Part shown: positions 39,396-50,400 of the stretch, piece after piece
How positions within the stretch are numbered: the stretch's first letter is position 1
Layout of the letters: each line of letters begins with the position of its first letter
From: Pachyseris speciosa
Lineage: Eukaryota > Cnidaria > Anthozoa > Scleractinia > Pachyseridae
Direction: 5' to 3'
Assembly (NCBI GenBank): GCA_016490735.1
Contig: JAEMWC010000289.1
Span: 56,001-120,000 of the forward strand
Length of the DNA: 64,000 nt
The notes under the pieces: generated by a model
Databases searched by the model: none
The model's input: only the letters and a program-made list of their open reading frames with translations
What the model was told of the DNA's origin: nothing
Translations under genes and position numbers: made by a program

Positions 39396-40207
39396 TTTAC
39401 ATCTTTGCTGTCACGTAAGTAGGGTATAAAGAAAACGCGAAGATTCCGAAATTGACGAAAATTGTATATTCACAAGTCATTGGTTGAGACATCCTCGGAT
39501 CTACCTGTCAGTTGGTAAGGAAGTTTGAAATATTAAGGACCAAAGCCATTGCTTGTTTGTTTGTATGTTTTGGAACATGTGCTTTCAACGTGGAATTTGT
39601 TTATTCAAGATATCTTGAACTCCCATGGTAACTTCTTGACATTCCAAAGTAAATTCAGTATCAAATAATTATCTACACTATTTTGTTGGACTGGAATACC
39701 TGCCGTCTTTAATGAAGATACCAACTACAAAGAACCTTAAAGGCGAGGATAGTAGAACTGTTGACTGTGGCCTAATTAGCCCACGGTCCGCCGACTGAAC
39801 AAAGGAATCCAACAAACGTTCCACTTTGAAACCCTACAATTGCAAAGGAAACATGAGATCGACATGGCTATAGTTTTGTTGGTGATAACGGCGAACTAAT
39901 TAACATGCATAATCGCTTGCTTTAGCGTGTAATGCAATGCCGCGAGTGCAATGTATTTTCTTATGGAATGTTGAAATTGATAGAAAACTAATTATGAGAA
40001 CCAAAACGAAAAATAAAGCAACGTATGCAGGAAAGCGCTATTTTACCTTCAAGATTTAGTTTGTTTCTGATATGATTTTCTAACTGATACATGTTGGTCC
40101 TTTGCCGCCTTAGGTACCGTAACTAAGCTTGTTTTGAGCAACAGGTGCTGGACAATCCGCCTTTTAGCGGAATGTTAAATTACTCGCAATTTTTGCTGCT
40201 ATAACAC

Positions 40208-40279
40208 GGCCTGTTGGTCTAGTGGCATGATTCTCGCTTTGGGTGCGAGAGGTCCCGGGTTCGACTCCCGGACAGGCCC
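40208..40279 (+). tRNA. tRNA-Pro(TGG)
   Basis: Matches the array consensus. Its expected upstream Ala partner is lost in the scrambled segment. Confidence 0.95.
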
Positions 40280-41399
40280 TGCTTTCTTACTGTTTTTTAG
40301 TAATTTTTACTTAGGTGTGTATATGCTAGCTTATGCTGCGCTACACTTTCAGGCAAGATAAGTTATCTCTTGAATGATCTGCTGACCAATTGACTGCAAT
40401 TATCACACTACTTTTGTTTAGCATTTTGCCATACTTGAAATAAGCGTTTCTTAACCCTTTCCGTACCAAGCGGCTGCTATTTAATTCAACACATTTTGGG
40501 CACTTCCTAGCTGGGACACTTATCTTCCCCATATATGGAGTTACTACCAAAACATCTGCTGTCTTGAAATACTGGGACGCAGACTTCAGCGTCACGTGAT
40601 GCACGCCAGTGCCTGTTGCTTTTCGATTGAGTGGAATCGCTCTAGTGTGATAAGATTGTCGCTTTTAGAGTGGTTTTCTGAGTCATTATCCTCTGCAGAA
40701 GCCCCAGGCTGGCATCATTAAGCTAGAATGTGGTGAAGGCGAGCCTTTGAAAGAAACCAGAGGTGAGAGGCGATTTCATGTCGACGGAGATGCCAAACAC
40801 GCTCTGTTATAAGCCTGATGGTGTCTCAAAATGGAACCTGTCTCTCTCGCCGTTCTGCAAGTGGATTCCGTGACCTACCAAGGCTAAGAAACACTCATTG
40901 ATGCAATATTTTGCTGGTAGCAGCGGGTGGCTCAACACTTATCCAATAACTACGAAATGAACCGAAGGAGAGTTCTATGCTGTCGGTGTAGGGGAATTAC
41001 CCAGAATTCTTTTCGGGCGTGAACGAGGCAAGTTGAGACACACGAGATTGGCTATCAGAAACGGCTGAAGCCTGGCTGGCAGAAAATGTCAGAGAAAACT
41101 TTCATGGCAGATACCAAGGAGAGAACTTGGGGTTTACTGTAAATGTAGAATTTTGGTTTTCGAACAAAGATTTGGATTAAAAACGTCACGTCAAAAAAGT
41201 GCAACTTTTGATGTCATTCTTCGGTCTTACTTGCATTTTCACCATTGTTAGTTGATAATTTTATAGCTGGTTAGATCTATTACAAGATCCGGCTCTTTAA
41301 TTCTATCAATCACTCAAAATGTATCTGGGATAGGGTTGTCCGTAGGTAACGACGTTGACACCCTTAAAAAAATTGACTGTTACTAAAGCATCGTTCGCA

Positions 41400-41471
41400 G
41401 GGGAATTAGCTCAAGTAGTAGAGCGCCCGCTTAGCATGCGGGAGGTACCGGATCGATACCCGGATTCTCCA
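41400..41471 (+). tRNA. tRNA-Ala(AGC), D-loop change and one-base deletion
   Basis: The D-loop reads AAGTAGTA (consensus AAGTGGTA), altering the conserved GG pair, and the T-stem lacks one G (ACCGGATCG). Function is doubtful. Confidence 0.65.
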
Positions 41472-41811
41472 AATAAGATTATATCACTTCTTTTTTTTTG
41501 GTATAGAACCGCAGTGATCCCGCACTCTAATGCGATAGTAGTGACCAATCAAAACCTTTGCAATTTTCACAGCGGAAGTATGCGTTCTTGGTTATGATTA
41601 TCTGAGACTATTTGAGTAATTTTATTAGCTAATTCTCTACGCAATTTTTTATATCGAATTTATACTGGAACTTGCGTTGGCACTGTCATTCATTTCGCAG
41701 CAGTTACTTTCACATTGAAACTGTTAGGAATCGCAGACGAGTGCAGTTTACATCTTTTTGTGATATAAGTAGGGCATGGAGAAAACGAGAAGATGCCGAA
41801 GTTGACGAAAA

Positions 41812-42040
41812 TTGTTCACTCAGAAGTCACTGAGATTGAGACATCCTCCGTTCTTCCTGTCCGTTGGTAACAAAGTTTGTCAATATACAATGTTACTAAC
41901 CAAAGCCTTTGTTTGTTATTTTTGCAGTTGTTCACTCAGAAGTCACTGTTGAGACTCCTCCGTTCTTCCTGTCCGTTGGTAACAAAGTTTGTCTATAAAT
42001 GTTACTAACCAAAGCCTTTGTTTGTTATTTTTTCAGTTTT
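41812..42040. repeat. 116-bp tandem duplication
   Basis: The segment starting TTGTTCACTCAGAAGTCACT at 41812 repeats at 41928 with small differences. Both copies run through GGTAACAAAGTTTGT to TTTGTTTGTTATTTTT. Confidence 0.85.
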
Positions 42041-42690
42041 CGAAATCGTGCTTTCAACGTGGAATTTGCTTATTCAAGATATTTGAACTCCCATGGTAAC
42101 TTCTTAACATTCCAAAGTAAATTCAAGATCAAGATAAATTACCTACTCCATTTTGTTGGACTGGAATACCTGCTACCAAGCTACAAGCTACAAACTACCA
42201 ACTACAAAGAAAACATTACAGGCGAAGTATAGTAGAACTGTTGACTGTGGCCTAATTAGCCGCAAGGTCTGCCGACTGAACAAAGGAATCCAACAAACGT
42301 TCCACTTTGAAACCCTACAATTGCAAAGGAAACATGAGATCGACATGGCTATAGTTTTGTTGGTGATAACGGCGAACTAATTAACATGCATAATCACTTG
42401 CCTTTAGCGTGTAATGCAATGCCGCGAGTGCAATGTATTTTCTTTCAATTGATAGAAAACTAAGCTGTATGAGAACCAAAACGAAAAATAAAGCAACGTA
42501 CGCAGGAAAGCGCTATTTTGCCTTTAAGTTTTAGTTTGTTTCTCATATGATTTGCTAACTGATACCTGTTGGTCCTTTTCCGTCTTAGGTACCGTTACTA
42601 AGCTTGTTTTGAGCAACAGGTGCTGGACAATCCGCCTTTTAGCGGAATGTTAAATTACTCCCACTTTTTTATTTCGTTCTGCTACAACGC

Positions 42691-42762
42691 GGCCTGTTGG
42701 TCTAGTGGCATGATTCTCGCTTTGGGTGCGAGAGGTCCCGGGTTCGACTCCCGGACAGGCCC
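42691..42762 (+). tRNA. tRNA-Pro(TGG)
   Basis: All 72 bases match the array consensus although the spacers on both sides are visibly diverged. This suggests either selection on the gene or recent local conversion. Confidence 0.95.
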
Positions 42763-43975
42763 TGCTTTTTTACTGTTTTTTAGTAATTTTTACTTAGGTG
42801 TGTATATGCTAGCTTATGCTTCGCTACACTTTCAGGCAAGATAAGTTATCTCTTGAATGATCTGCTGACCAATTGACGGCAATTATCACACTACTATTGT
42901 TTAGCATTTTGCCATAAGTTGAAATAAGCGTTTCTTGACCCTTTGCGTACGAAGCGGGTGCTATTTAATTCAACACATTTTGGGCAGTTACTATTCCGGG
43001 ACACTTATATTCTCCATATATGGAGCTACTACCAAAATGTCTGCTGTCTTAAAATACTTTTAACGCAGGCATCAGTGTCACGTGATGCACGCGAGTGCCT
43101 TTTGCTTTTCGATTGAGTGGAATCGCTCTAGTGTGATGATAAGATTGTCGCTTTCAGAGTGGTTTTCTGAGTCATTTTCCTCTGTAGAAGCCCCCAGGAT
43201 GGCATCATTAAGCTAGAATGTGGGTGAAGGCGACTCTTTGAAAGAAACCAGAGGTGAGAAGCAGTTTCATGATGACGGAGATGCCAAACACGCTCTGTTA
43301 TAAGCCTGATGGTGACTTAAAATGGAACCTGTCTCTCTCGCCGTTCTACAAGTGGATTCCGTCACCTACCAAGGCAATTTGGGCTAGTTTTGACGGACTA
43401 AAAACTCATTGATGCCATATGTTTGCTGGTAGCAGCGGGTGGCTCAACACTTATCCAATAACTATGAAATGAACCGAAGGAGAGTTCTATCCTGTCGTTG
43501 TAGGAGAATTACCCAGAATTCTTTTTGTGCGTGAACGAGATTGGCTATCAGAAACGGGCTGAAGCCTGGCTGGCAGAAGATGTCAGAGAAAATTATCATG
43601 GCAGATACCAAGGAGATAACTTGAGGTTTTCTGTAAATGTATAATTTTGGTTTTTGGACAAAGTTTTGGATTAAAAACGTCACGTCAAAAAAGTGCAACT
43701 TTTAATGTCATTTTTCGGCCTTAATTACTTTTTCACCATTGTTAGTTGATAATTTTATAGCTTGTTAGGTCTATTACAAGATCCGGCTTTTTTATTCTAC
43801 AACGGTGGTCCTTGCTAAAGTATCCCAGTATTACAAATTCCAATACGCATGGAATTTAATGCGACGATACACCTGAGGAACGTTTTTAGGTCGCTTAACA
43901 TGGATTTCAAATTACTGAATAACTCTTTCGCGTCTAAAACAATCAAAATTCCCTATGCTCATAAACGTTGTCCGT

Positions 43976-43999
43976 GTCTCTGTGGCGCAATCGGTTAGT

Positions 44000-44042
<43 letters not shown>

Positions 44043-44049
44043 ATGGACG
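43976..44049 (+). tRNA. tRNA-Asn(GTT)
   Basis: A 74-nt cloverleaf with D-arm GCGC..GTGC, anticodon stem TTCGG/CCGAA with loop CTGTTAA, and T-arm GGTGG/CCACC around TTCAAGC. Anticodon GTT decodes AAC and AAT. It closely resembles metazoan tRNA-Asn. The acceptor has one mismatch (C5 opposite T) and one G-U pair, so it may be a slightly degenerate copy. TTTTT follows at about 44071. It lies just outside the tandem array on the same strand. Confidence 0.9.
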
Positions 44050-45014
44050 AGGTATTTCATGTACACGGAAGCTTTTTATTTAAATTTAGAAATGCAATAA
44101 ATCGATAGTTGCCCAGGTGATTCTGTCACATAGGGACAATCATGTTTTAATGGGGTAGCATAGTTAGAAATTTTGTTTGTATCTCGAATGTGATGAGATG
44201 AAACCAATATTCGAATAAAGGTGCTCTTTACTTGCCACTGGTCTGCTCCTTCGTTCTGACTCAGATCCCCTAACATTTTGCGTACAATTAACTTTTGACA
44301 TAAAATTCTTGGGAGAAATGAAAAGTTCAAACAACCTTGCCGCGCCCTGGAGAAATGAGAGTGTATAACGAAAACTATTCGCCGCTGGACGTAATATAAG
44401 GTGAGAAATAAGCCTCGTTTAATTCCTCTCCCTACATAAACATAGGAACTGTAAACCTTAAAAATCAACTTACCGATATTTTTACTGCCGTCACCCAGCC
44501 ATTCCACATTCCCTGTTTCTACTCCGAAGTCGCTTGTCCAGATTTGATCACAGTATGATCATCCCTACTCAGATCATCGTTGGTAGACATCTCTGGTTCC
44601 GGCGGGGTCTAATTTTTTGAGAATATTTGTGCTTGTTGTGGCAACGCCCTGATAAGGTCAAAATATGCATCGTGTATTTTACCTCAGTCTTGATAAATTG
44701 TGATTTCCTTTCGTTTAGTTCACTTACAAATGGCTTTTTTCTAGATCGTCGGAAAGTGCCATACAGGTAGGTGTATTACTTATAAATATTATGAAAATGG
44801 CAAATAAATAAAAATGGAAAATAAATAAATGGTAAATAAATAAATTAAAATGCGTAAGTTCAGCAGTCTTTTGACATTTTTCGCGTGCACCTTCATTCGG
44901 GATCTCGAATTGCATATTACTCCGTTTACATCAACTTTCGAGTCAATTTCCAGCCGGAGGTATTTCAGCACGAAATCCTTTCCTTCCTACTATAACCGTA
45001 ATGGGAAAATCATA
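44050..45014. other. No gene recognised
   Basis: A 143-codon minus-strand frame (44076-44507) has no domain I recognise and ends at a donor-like sequence (ATCGGTAAGT on the minus strand). The A-rich stretch 44790-44850 is made of short AAATAAATAAA runs. No exon could be supported. Confidence 0.5.
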
Positions 45015-45238
45015 GTGGGTTCCGAAATTCTGAAACGTCTTGATGTTGGTAGGGGCTTCAGAAATTCGGAAACATCTTGGCGTTATTACGGGCTTCCGAA
45101 ATTGGGAAACGTCTCGTCTTGGATTTGTTAGTGGGTTTCGACATTCTGAAACGTCTCGGTGTTGGTAGGGGCTTCCGAAATTCTGAAACGTCTTGGCGTT
45201 ATTAGGGGCTTCCGAAATTCGGAAACGTCTTGGTTTTG
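45015..45238. repeat. 36-37-bp minisatellite, left block
   Basis: About six copies of a unit starting GGGCTTCCGAAATTC and continuing with GAAACGTCTTGG. Each holds a small near-palindrome, TTCCGAAATTCGGAA. The block is interrupted by the TTAA-flanked element. Confidence 0.88.
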
Positions 45239-45242
45239 TTAA

Positions 45243-45669
45243 AGGGAACCTACACTCTTACAAAAAATTCACGCTGAATTGATGGAAATAATTACTAGCT
45301 TCCAAATTTTGTTTTGAAACGTGGATATAACATTTAAGTGTGAAAAAAAAAATCGATATCATTATAGGTCATTTTCGCTTTCAAATTTCTCGGTCGCGGC
45401 CATTTTGGATTTGATGACTTGTAATGGTTGCAGCTATTGTCAGGAGGCAAATGAAGCAGAACATCCTTCGTGTTAAACAATAGGGAACCATTACACGTCA
45501 TGAAATTCAAAATGGCCGCGCCCGGGAACTTAAAAAGCGAAAGTAGGCAATGATGATATCGATTTTTTTGTACACTAAATGTTATATCCACGTTTTAAAA
45601 CACAATTTGAAATCTAGTTATTATTGCCTATAATTTAGCGCCAATTTGTTGTAAGAGTGGAGGTTCCCT
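45243..45669. mobile_element. TTAA-flanked palindromic MITE (piggyBac-like)
   Basis: Begins AGGGAACCTACACTCTTACAA and ends with the near-complement. TTAA lies at 45239-45242 and again at 45670-45673. The two arms (45243-45430 and about 45480-45669) are imperfect reverse complements along their length, including CGTGGATATAACAT and AATGGCCGCG-type blocks. TTAA duplication is the hallmark of piggyBac elements. A TA duplication with one more base of repeat is formally equivalent here. The minisatellite resumes immediately after it. Confidence 0.85.
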
Positions 45670-45673
45670 TTAA

Positions 45674-45799
45674 TTGGTTCCGAAATTCTGAAACGTCTTG
45701 GTGTCGATAGGGGCTTCCGAAATTCGGAAACGTCTTGGTGTTAGTAGGGGCTTCCGAAATTCGGACACGTCTTGGCGTTACTAGGGCCTTCCGAAATAA
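45674..45799. repeat. 36-37-bp minisatellite, right block
   Basis: About three further copies of the unit on the left of the MITE. The two blocks were one array before insertion. Confidence 0.88.
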
Positions 45800-46096
45800 G
45801 AATAAAATAAGAATCCCTTCTTATTAATTTTAGCACGATTTTAAGATTCCGAGTTAATAAAGAAAATCACTCCTGTATAAAGCAGCCATTTTCAAATTCC
45901 GCGCAAAATGTACATGTACTTTTCTGCCAAATTTTCATTTTTTTCCGTTGAAACTTCAAACATTCCTTGGTTCAAATTAATGATTTCTACTGGTATTGCA
46001 GTTTACTTGTGAAAATAAGCAATTTTTCGCTTGAAGCTGAGTAATTGCTTTGACTTCCGAAAATGTAATGCCACAATTTAGTTTGGAACGCGCGTT

Positions 46097-46763
46097 ACTT
46101 CTTGTTTAGTATGCTTCTCACTCCAATATCGGTATAAACGTCCTGTAGTTAACGTGGCTATAAAAGGGCAGGTTACGTATAAAGAAGATATGAAAGATGT
46201 ATTTTTTTCAGCACCGTCGCATAGATTAGTGGAAAAAATTCAGAGTTCTTCTAACAGGAGTTGAAGCTATGATCTTCCAATTGCTGTTTTGGATACAGGC
46301 TTCGTGGGAGCTGGGGCAATAAATATCTCAAAACATTTTAACATCAACGACAAAATAACAATAAAACAACCAAAGTAACCAAAGTAAAGTCATTTCATCG
46401 TGTATTATAAAAACCACACGTTTCTCAGTAGTTGAGTTATCTTTGTCCTTTGCCCTTGATTTTCGAGGCTTGAGTTTCACCGGGCGTATTCTGCAACATA
46501 ATGAGCGGAAACTACCCGAACATTTGACAATGTTCACCCTAGCAAAAGCATGTCTTGAAAAAATAATCATAACAGCTATAAAACCATTTCGTTTTGGTGA
46601 CTGGAACTGATTCTATTTTATTTTCGCAGGTCACTGTACAGCCTGCTGCCCCTTATGTACACAAGGAAAAAGTTGCTTTTAACGATTGGATAGAACCAAA
46701 CTAGTGGGTTTACAGCTACGGAGGACATGAAGCTCTTGATAAGACGTTTACTTCAAAGTTGAA
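46097..46763 (+). pseudogene. 3' fragment of a PLAT-gene paralogue
   Basis: Homologous along its length to intron 3, exon 4 and downstream DNA of the intact gene (57031-57647). The acceptor TTATTTTCGCAG is kept and exon 4 starts at 46630 with VTVQPAAPY. A codon that is AAG in the intact gene (EPN-K-W) is TAG at 46702-46704, and two extra codons lie before VAFNDW. Homology to WVYSYG continues past the stop. No exon 1-3 counterpart was found upstream. This is a decayed partial duplicate. Confidence 0.85.
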
Positions 46764-46794
46764 CAAATAGAAATGCACAGTTAAAAGTACACCT

Positions 46795-46985
46795 TATGAT
46801 ATAGATAACATTAACGGAGGTGCACAAAGCTATCGGTGGCTTGAATAAATCGTTTGTTTCCCAAGAGCTTGTCTGCGTTGTTAATGCCACAACACGATTT
46901 CCATCGCTCGCGCACATCGATATCTACAGCTACCAGGTTGATCGTCAAATTTGAATAAGCTTTAAACTAGGAAGTTGCCTGTGGA
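46795..46985 (-). pseudogene. Decayed Penelope-like GIY-YIG fragment
   Basis: Shares TAGATAACATT, CGGAGGTRCAC, CATCGCTCGCGCACA-like and AACTAGGAAGTTGCCT-like blocks, in order, with the Penelope fragment at 56538-56720. Many indels have removed the reading frame. Confidence 0.65.
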
Positions 46986-47289
46986 TCTTGAGAATATCAC
47001 AAATTCTACCAGTTTCAGAACAGCATGGGAACAAAATAATGTTCTTCACTGTTTAGTGATATTAGGTTTGATTAGAAAGCATATTCAATTAGAATTAGAA
47101 AGCCATTATCCAATGTTAAGGTTTCAACTTTCAAGATGCAAATTAGGAGGTTTAAATAAAAATGCTTACACCTGAACAAATACCATTGGCTTGTAGCTCT
47201 GTGAATACATTACCAGCAACTACTACTGATAAGAAAGAAAATATTGAGGTGACGCTTAACTAGCCTGTAAACTATTCCAGTCAGCGAGC

Positions 47290-47428
47290 ATGTTGGCCAT
47301 CCCTTGCTTTAAGATATGGGGTTTTATAGTGGCAGTTCAGTTATGCTTTGCTACAAGCGTGATTAGTGATCAACCAGGCCTTGGTGAAATTGCAGCTAAA
47401 ACCGGCAATAAGAGATCTAATCCAACAG
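47290..47428 (+). CDS. PLAT gene exon 1: signal peptide
   Basis: Encodes the first 46 residues and ends one base into codon 47 before donor GTAAGC. No PLAT sequence lies in this exon. Confidence 0.8.
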
Positions 47429-50400
47429 GTAAGCAGCAGAATTTTCATCTTTAAGTTTATTTAATACTTATTTTTGTCACAAGGAAACCAAATTAAAACT
47501 CACGAGAAAAACGTGGGATCCGTCGAAATGTAGAGGAAAATATAGTTTCTGTAAGTAGGCGGTTGGGATGGAGAGAGGTAGAAATACATACCTCTTACTA
47601 ACCGAGTTCGAGGTCCGTACTGTAATTTACGGACCGAGTTTTTTCCCGTTGAAGCGCGCGGGCCATAAATTAATGGGAAAAAACGAGGATCCGTAACTTA
47701 CAGTATGGACCGAAGAAACGAGGTCAGTAACATATTTATTATATTTCCGGGATTTATCCGGCGTGCGGGAAAGAAAACTAGTTGAAGTCAAGCGGGCCGT
47801 ACGGTAGAATACGGTCCGCAAAATTGACCAAACAGAGCGCGCGTACTAAGTGAGAGATTTAATAAATAATTTAAAAGCTACATTAAACCAGCCTGTATTG
47901 TCTCATAGTATTTTGGTTTTCCTCTGTTGCAAGGCATGGGCAATGGGCATGTACTGTATCCGACAAATTTAATTCCACGCGACATATGTTTGTGTCAAAC
48001 TTTACATTTTTCTGTACATGCAGTTGAAATGAATATAAATGAACTTGAATTTCAAAATTGGAATTACAGACAGTTTATGCAGCCATTCATATGTTTACCC
48101 ATGATAATTTGGAGAAGATTATTGCACTTAAGAAAGGTTGCCATGGTTGTTGTCGAGTTTACTTTCAAGTACCTTTCACCTATCGTAACTAAAAGATCGA
48201 AGGGAACCTAATATCAGCTTTCGGTAGACCATAGTGAATTTCCTGTTCCTTCTCCTACCACACTAGACCGCGAGCGGTCGTCCTTTGTTCCTCAGAGCCA
48301 CGCGAGGCGCGCGAAAAGTTAAAATTATGCAAATTACTGGCAAAAAAGGGGAAGAGATTGGGGCGCCTTCATTCCTTGAGGATTCGTCGCTCGCTCCTCG
48401 CGCGTTATCGCATTTAACCGTGACGCAAAAGAAAAAGAAGAGACTGCTCGCAGTCTACTACCACACTTATCTCGTCCTTGTCAATATGATGTTTTTGAAG
48501 CTGATAGATTTATACTGTTTTTTTTTCTTCAGTATTGTACCGTGTGTCCGTTAAAACTGCTGAGGGATGGCGGACTGGCACAGATGCTGATGTCTTCATA
48601 CAAATCTTTGGTGAACTCGGACACACAAGCGCTGTAGAATTAACCAAATCAGGGAACCTGTTTGAAAGTGGGCAGTTAGTATTTTCTTTTACCTTACCGT
48701 CAGCAGGTCTATGTTGAATAAATTTATACTAGCGGTTTGCTATGAAGGTATATCTATGACAAAATGCAATCCTGAAAGTTGAATGGCAAAAACCCTTTAC
48801 AAGTATCATGCAGATAGTCAAAATAGAGAAAGGCATAATGGTAAAAGGTATCACGCAAATAGGCAGAACACAAAAAGGCATCACACAAACAAGCATAACG
48901 CAAATAGATATAACGCAAAAAGTCGTAACGCAAGTAGGCATAACGTAAAAAGGCATAACGGGAACAGGCATAACGCAAATAGGAATAACGCGATAAGGCA
49001 TAACGCAAGTAGGTATTATGCGAAAAGGCAAACGAAGGTAGGTATAATGCGAAAAGGCATAACGCAAACAGACATAGCGTGAAAAGGCATAACGCAAGTA
49101 GGCATAACGCAAAAAGGCAAAACGCAAATACAAATAACGCGAAAAGGCATAACGCAAGTAGGCATAACGCAAAAAGGCATAACGCAAACAGGTACAGCGC
49201 GAAAAGGTATATCGCAAGTAGGCATAACGCAAAAAGGCATAACGCTATGAAGGTATATCTATGACAAAATACAATCCTGAAAGCTGAATGGCAAAAACCC
49301 GTTACAGGTATCATGCAGACAGTCAAAATACAGAAAGGCATAATGGTAAAAGGTATCACGAAAAGACATCATACAAACATGATGGCGGACGGACGCGTGT
49401 CTGCGAGCTCTGAAGCCGTAAGCACCGAACAAGGTGAAATCTCCCCTGAACAAGATACTCCAGATCCGGCAACATATGTCTCGTCTCTCAAGACGGACGA
49501 GTTAAAAGCAGAACTGAATAAGCGTGGACTCAAACGTAGTGGAAATAAAAGCGTATTAATCGATCGACTACGAGCCGCCATTCAAGCTCAAGACCAAGAC
49601 CGTGGTGAGGAGCCGATTGAGAGGAGCAGCTCGAACGCTGAAATGGATAAACGAGAAACGGCCTGGTCTTGTTCTAATAGCAAGCTCATAATTGAAGATT
49701 TATCTTCTTTTATTGAGGCTAAAGTCAAAGAAGTCTGCCGCCTGGAAATTGAGAATCTTAAATCCGAAGCGAGTGCGTCTTATGCAAATGAGCTGGTCAT
49801 ATCACTGCAGAATGAGAACAAAGATCTTCAAGAGAAATTGCAGGAGTTGGAGTCCCACCACATCATTTTGAAACAGGAAGCTAATTCGCTGCGCGAAGAG
49901 AAAAAGAGCCTTTTAACAGCCATCCGACTAATGAACAACGAACTCCAAAACCCCAATGAAGAAAAGTGTGTTCCTACTATAATTTCTACAAATTTGCATG
50001 ACCAAATATCTGAAGGTGTGAATGGTGTGTCACCAGTGCATGACAACGAATCCTCCTGGGTAACTGTTAACGGCGAGAAGTTCAAACAGAGAAGCAGAAG
50101 AAAACGCAGCAAAAAGGAAAAATTTTCAACGAACGCAAATCCAACTGAACCATCACGGCCGACTATTGAGCGAAATCAATTCAGCCATCAAGATCGGGGC
50201 ACTCCGAATGCTGCACAGCAAACTCAGAATCCTTCTATTTCGGTCTCTAGTGGAAATCCATCAACAGATCACATGCGAAAAAAGAAGCTTGTCTTCATAG
50301 CCGGGGACTCCATTATTCAACACGTCCAGGGTTGGGATCTATCAACGAATGATAAGCATGTGGCAGTTAAGTCCTTCTCGGGTGCTCGAATTGCAGATAT

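Larger units (their letters stand above)
1650..43799 (+). repeat. Tandem array of ~2.35-kb units, each with tRNA-Ala and tRNA-Pro
   Basis: The Ala genes recur at spacings of 2375, 2332, 2330, 2331, 2374, 2336, 2370, 2375 and 2374 bp between 3944 and 25141, with nearly identical DNA between them. Two length classes exist. The short one (~2331 bp) lacks about 44 bp just after AAGCGGCTG, between tRNA-Pro and the next tRNA-Ala (for example at 7768, 10098 and 12428). From tRNA-Ala to tRNA-Pro is 1178-1183 bp throughout. Each tRNA-Ala is followed ~20 nt downstream by a long T-run and each tRNA-Pro by TTTTTT, as expected for polymerase III terminators. The ~1.1-kb spacers hold only short frames with no recognisable product. 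Units at both ends are diverged, and 25.2-41 kb is rearranged. Confidence 0.97.
41360..43799 (+). repeat. Diverged right-edge unit
   Basis: Core-like up to about 41630, then increasingly diverged to the end of homology near 43799, with many substitutions and small indels. It contains a 116-bp tandem duplication at 41812-42040. Confidence 0.88.

Noticed and set aside
44487..44594. Possible minus-strand first exon starting MSTNDDLSRDD with donor GTAAGT
   Set aside because: An in-frame stop lies before the donor, the alternative donor is weak, and no downstream exon was found.
47927..48211. 94-codon frame in intron 1 of the PLAT gene
   Set aside because: No domain and inconsistent with the exon phases. 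Treated as intronic.
48783..49264. Asn/His/Arg-rich and Tyr/Leu-rich frames in the left minisatellite
   Set aside because: Same 15-bp repeat artefact. No start context, domain or neighbouring exon.
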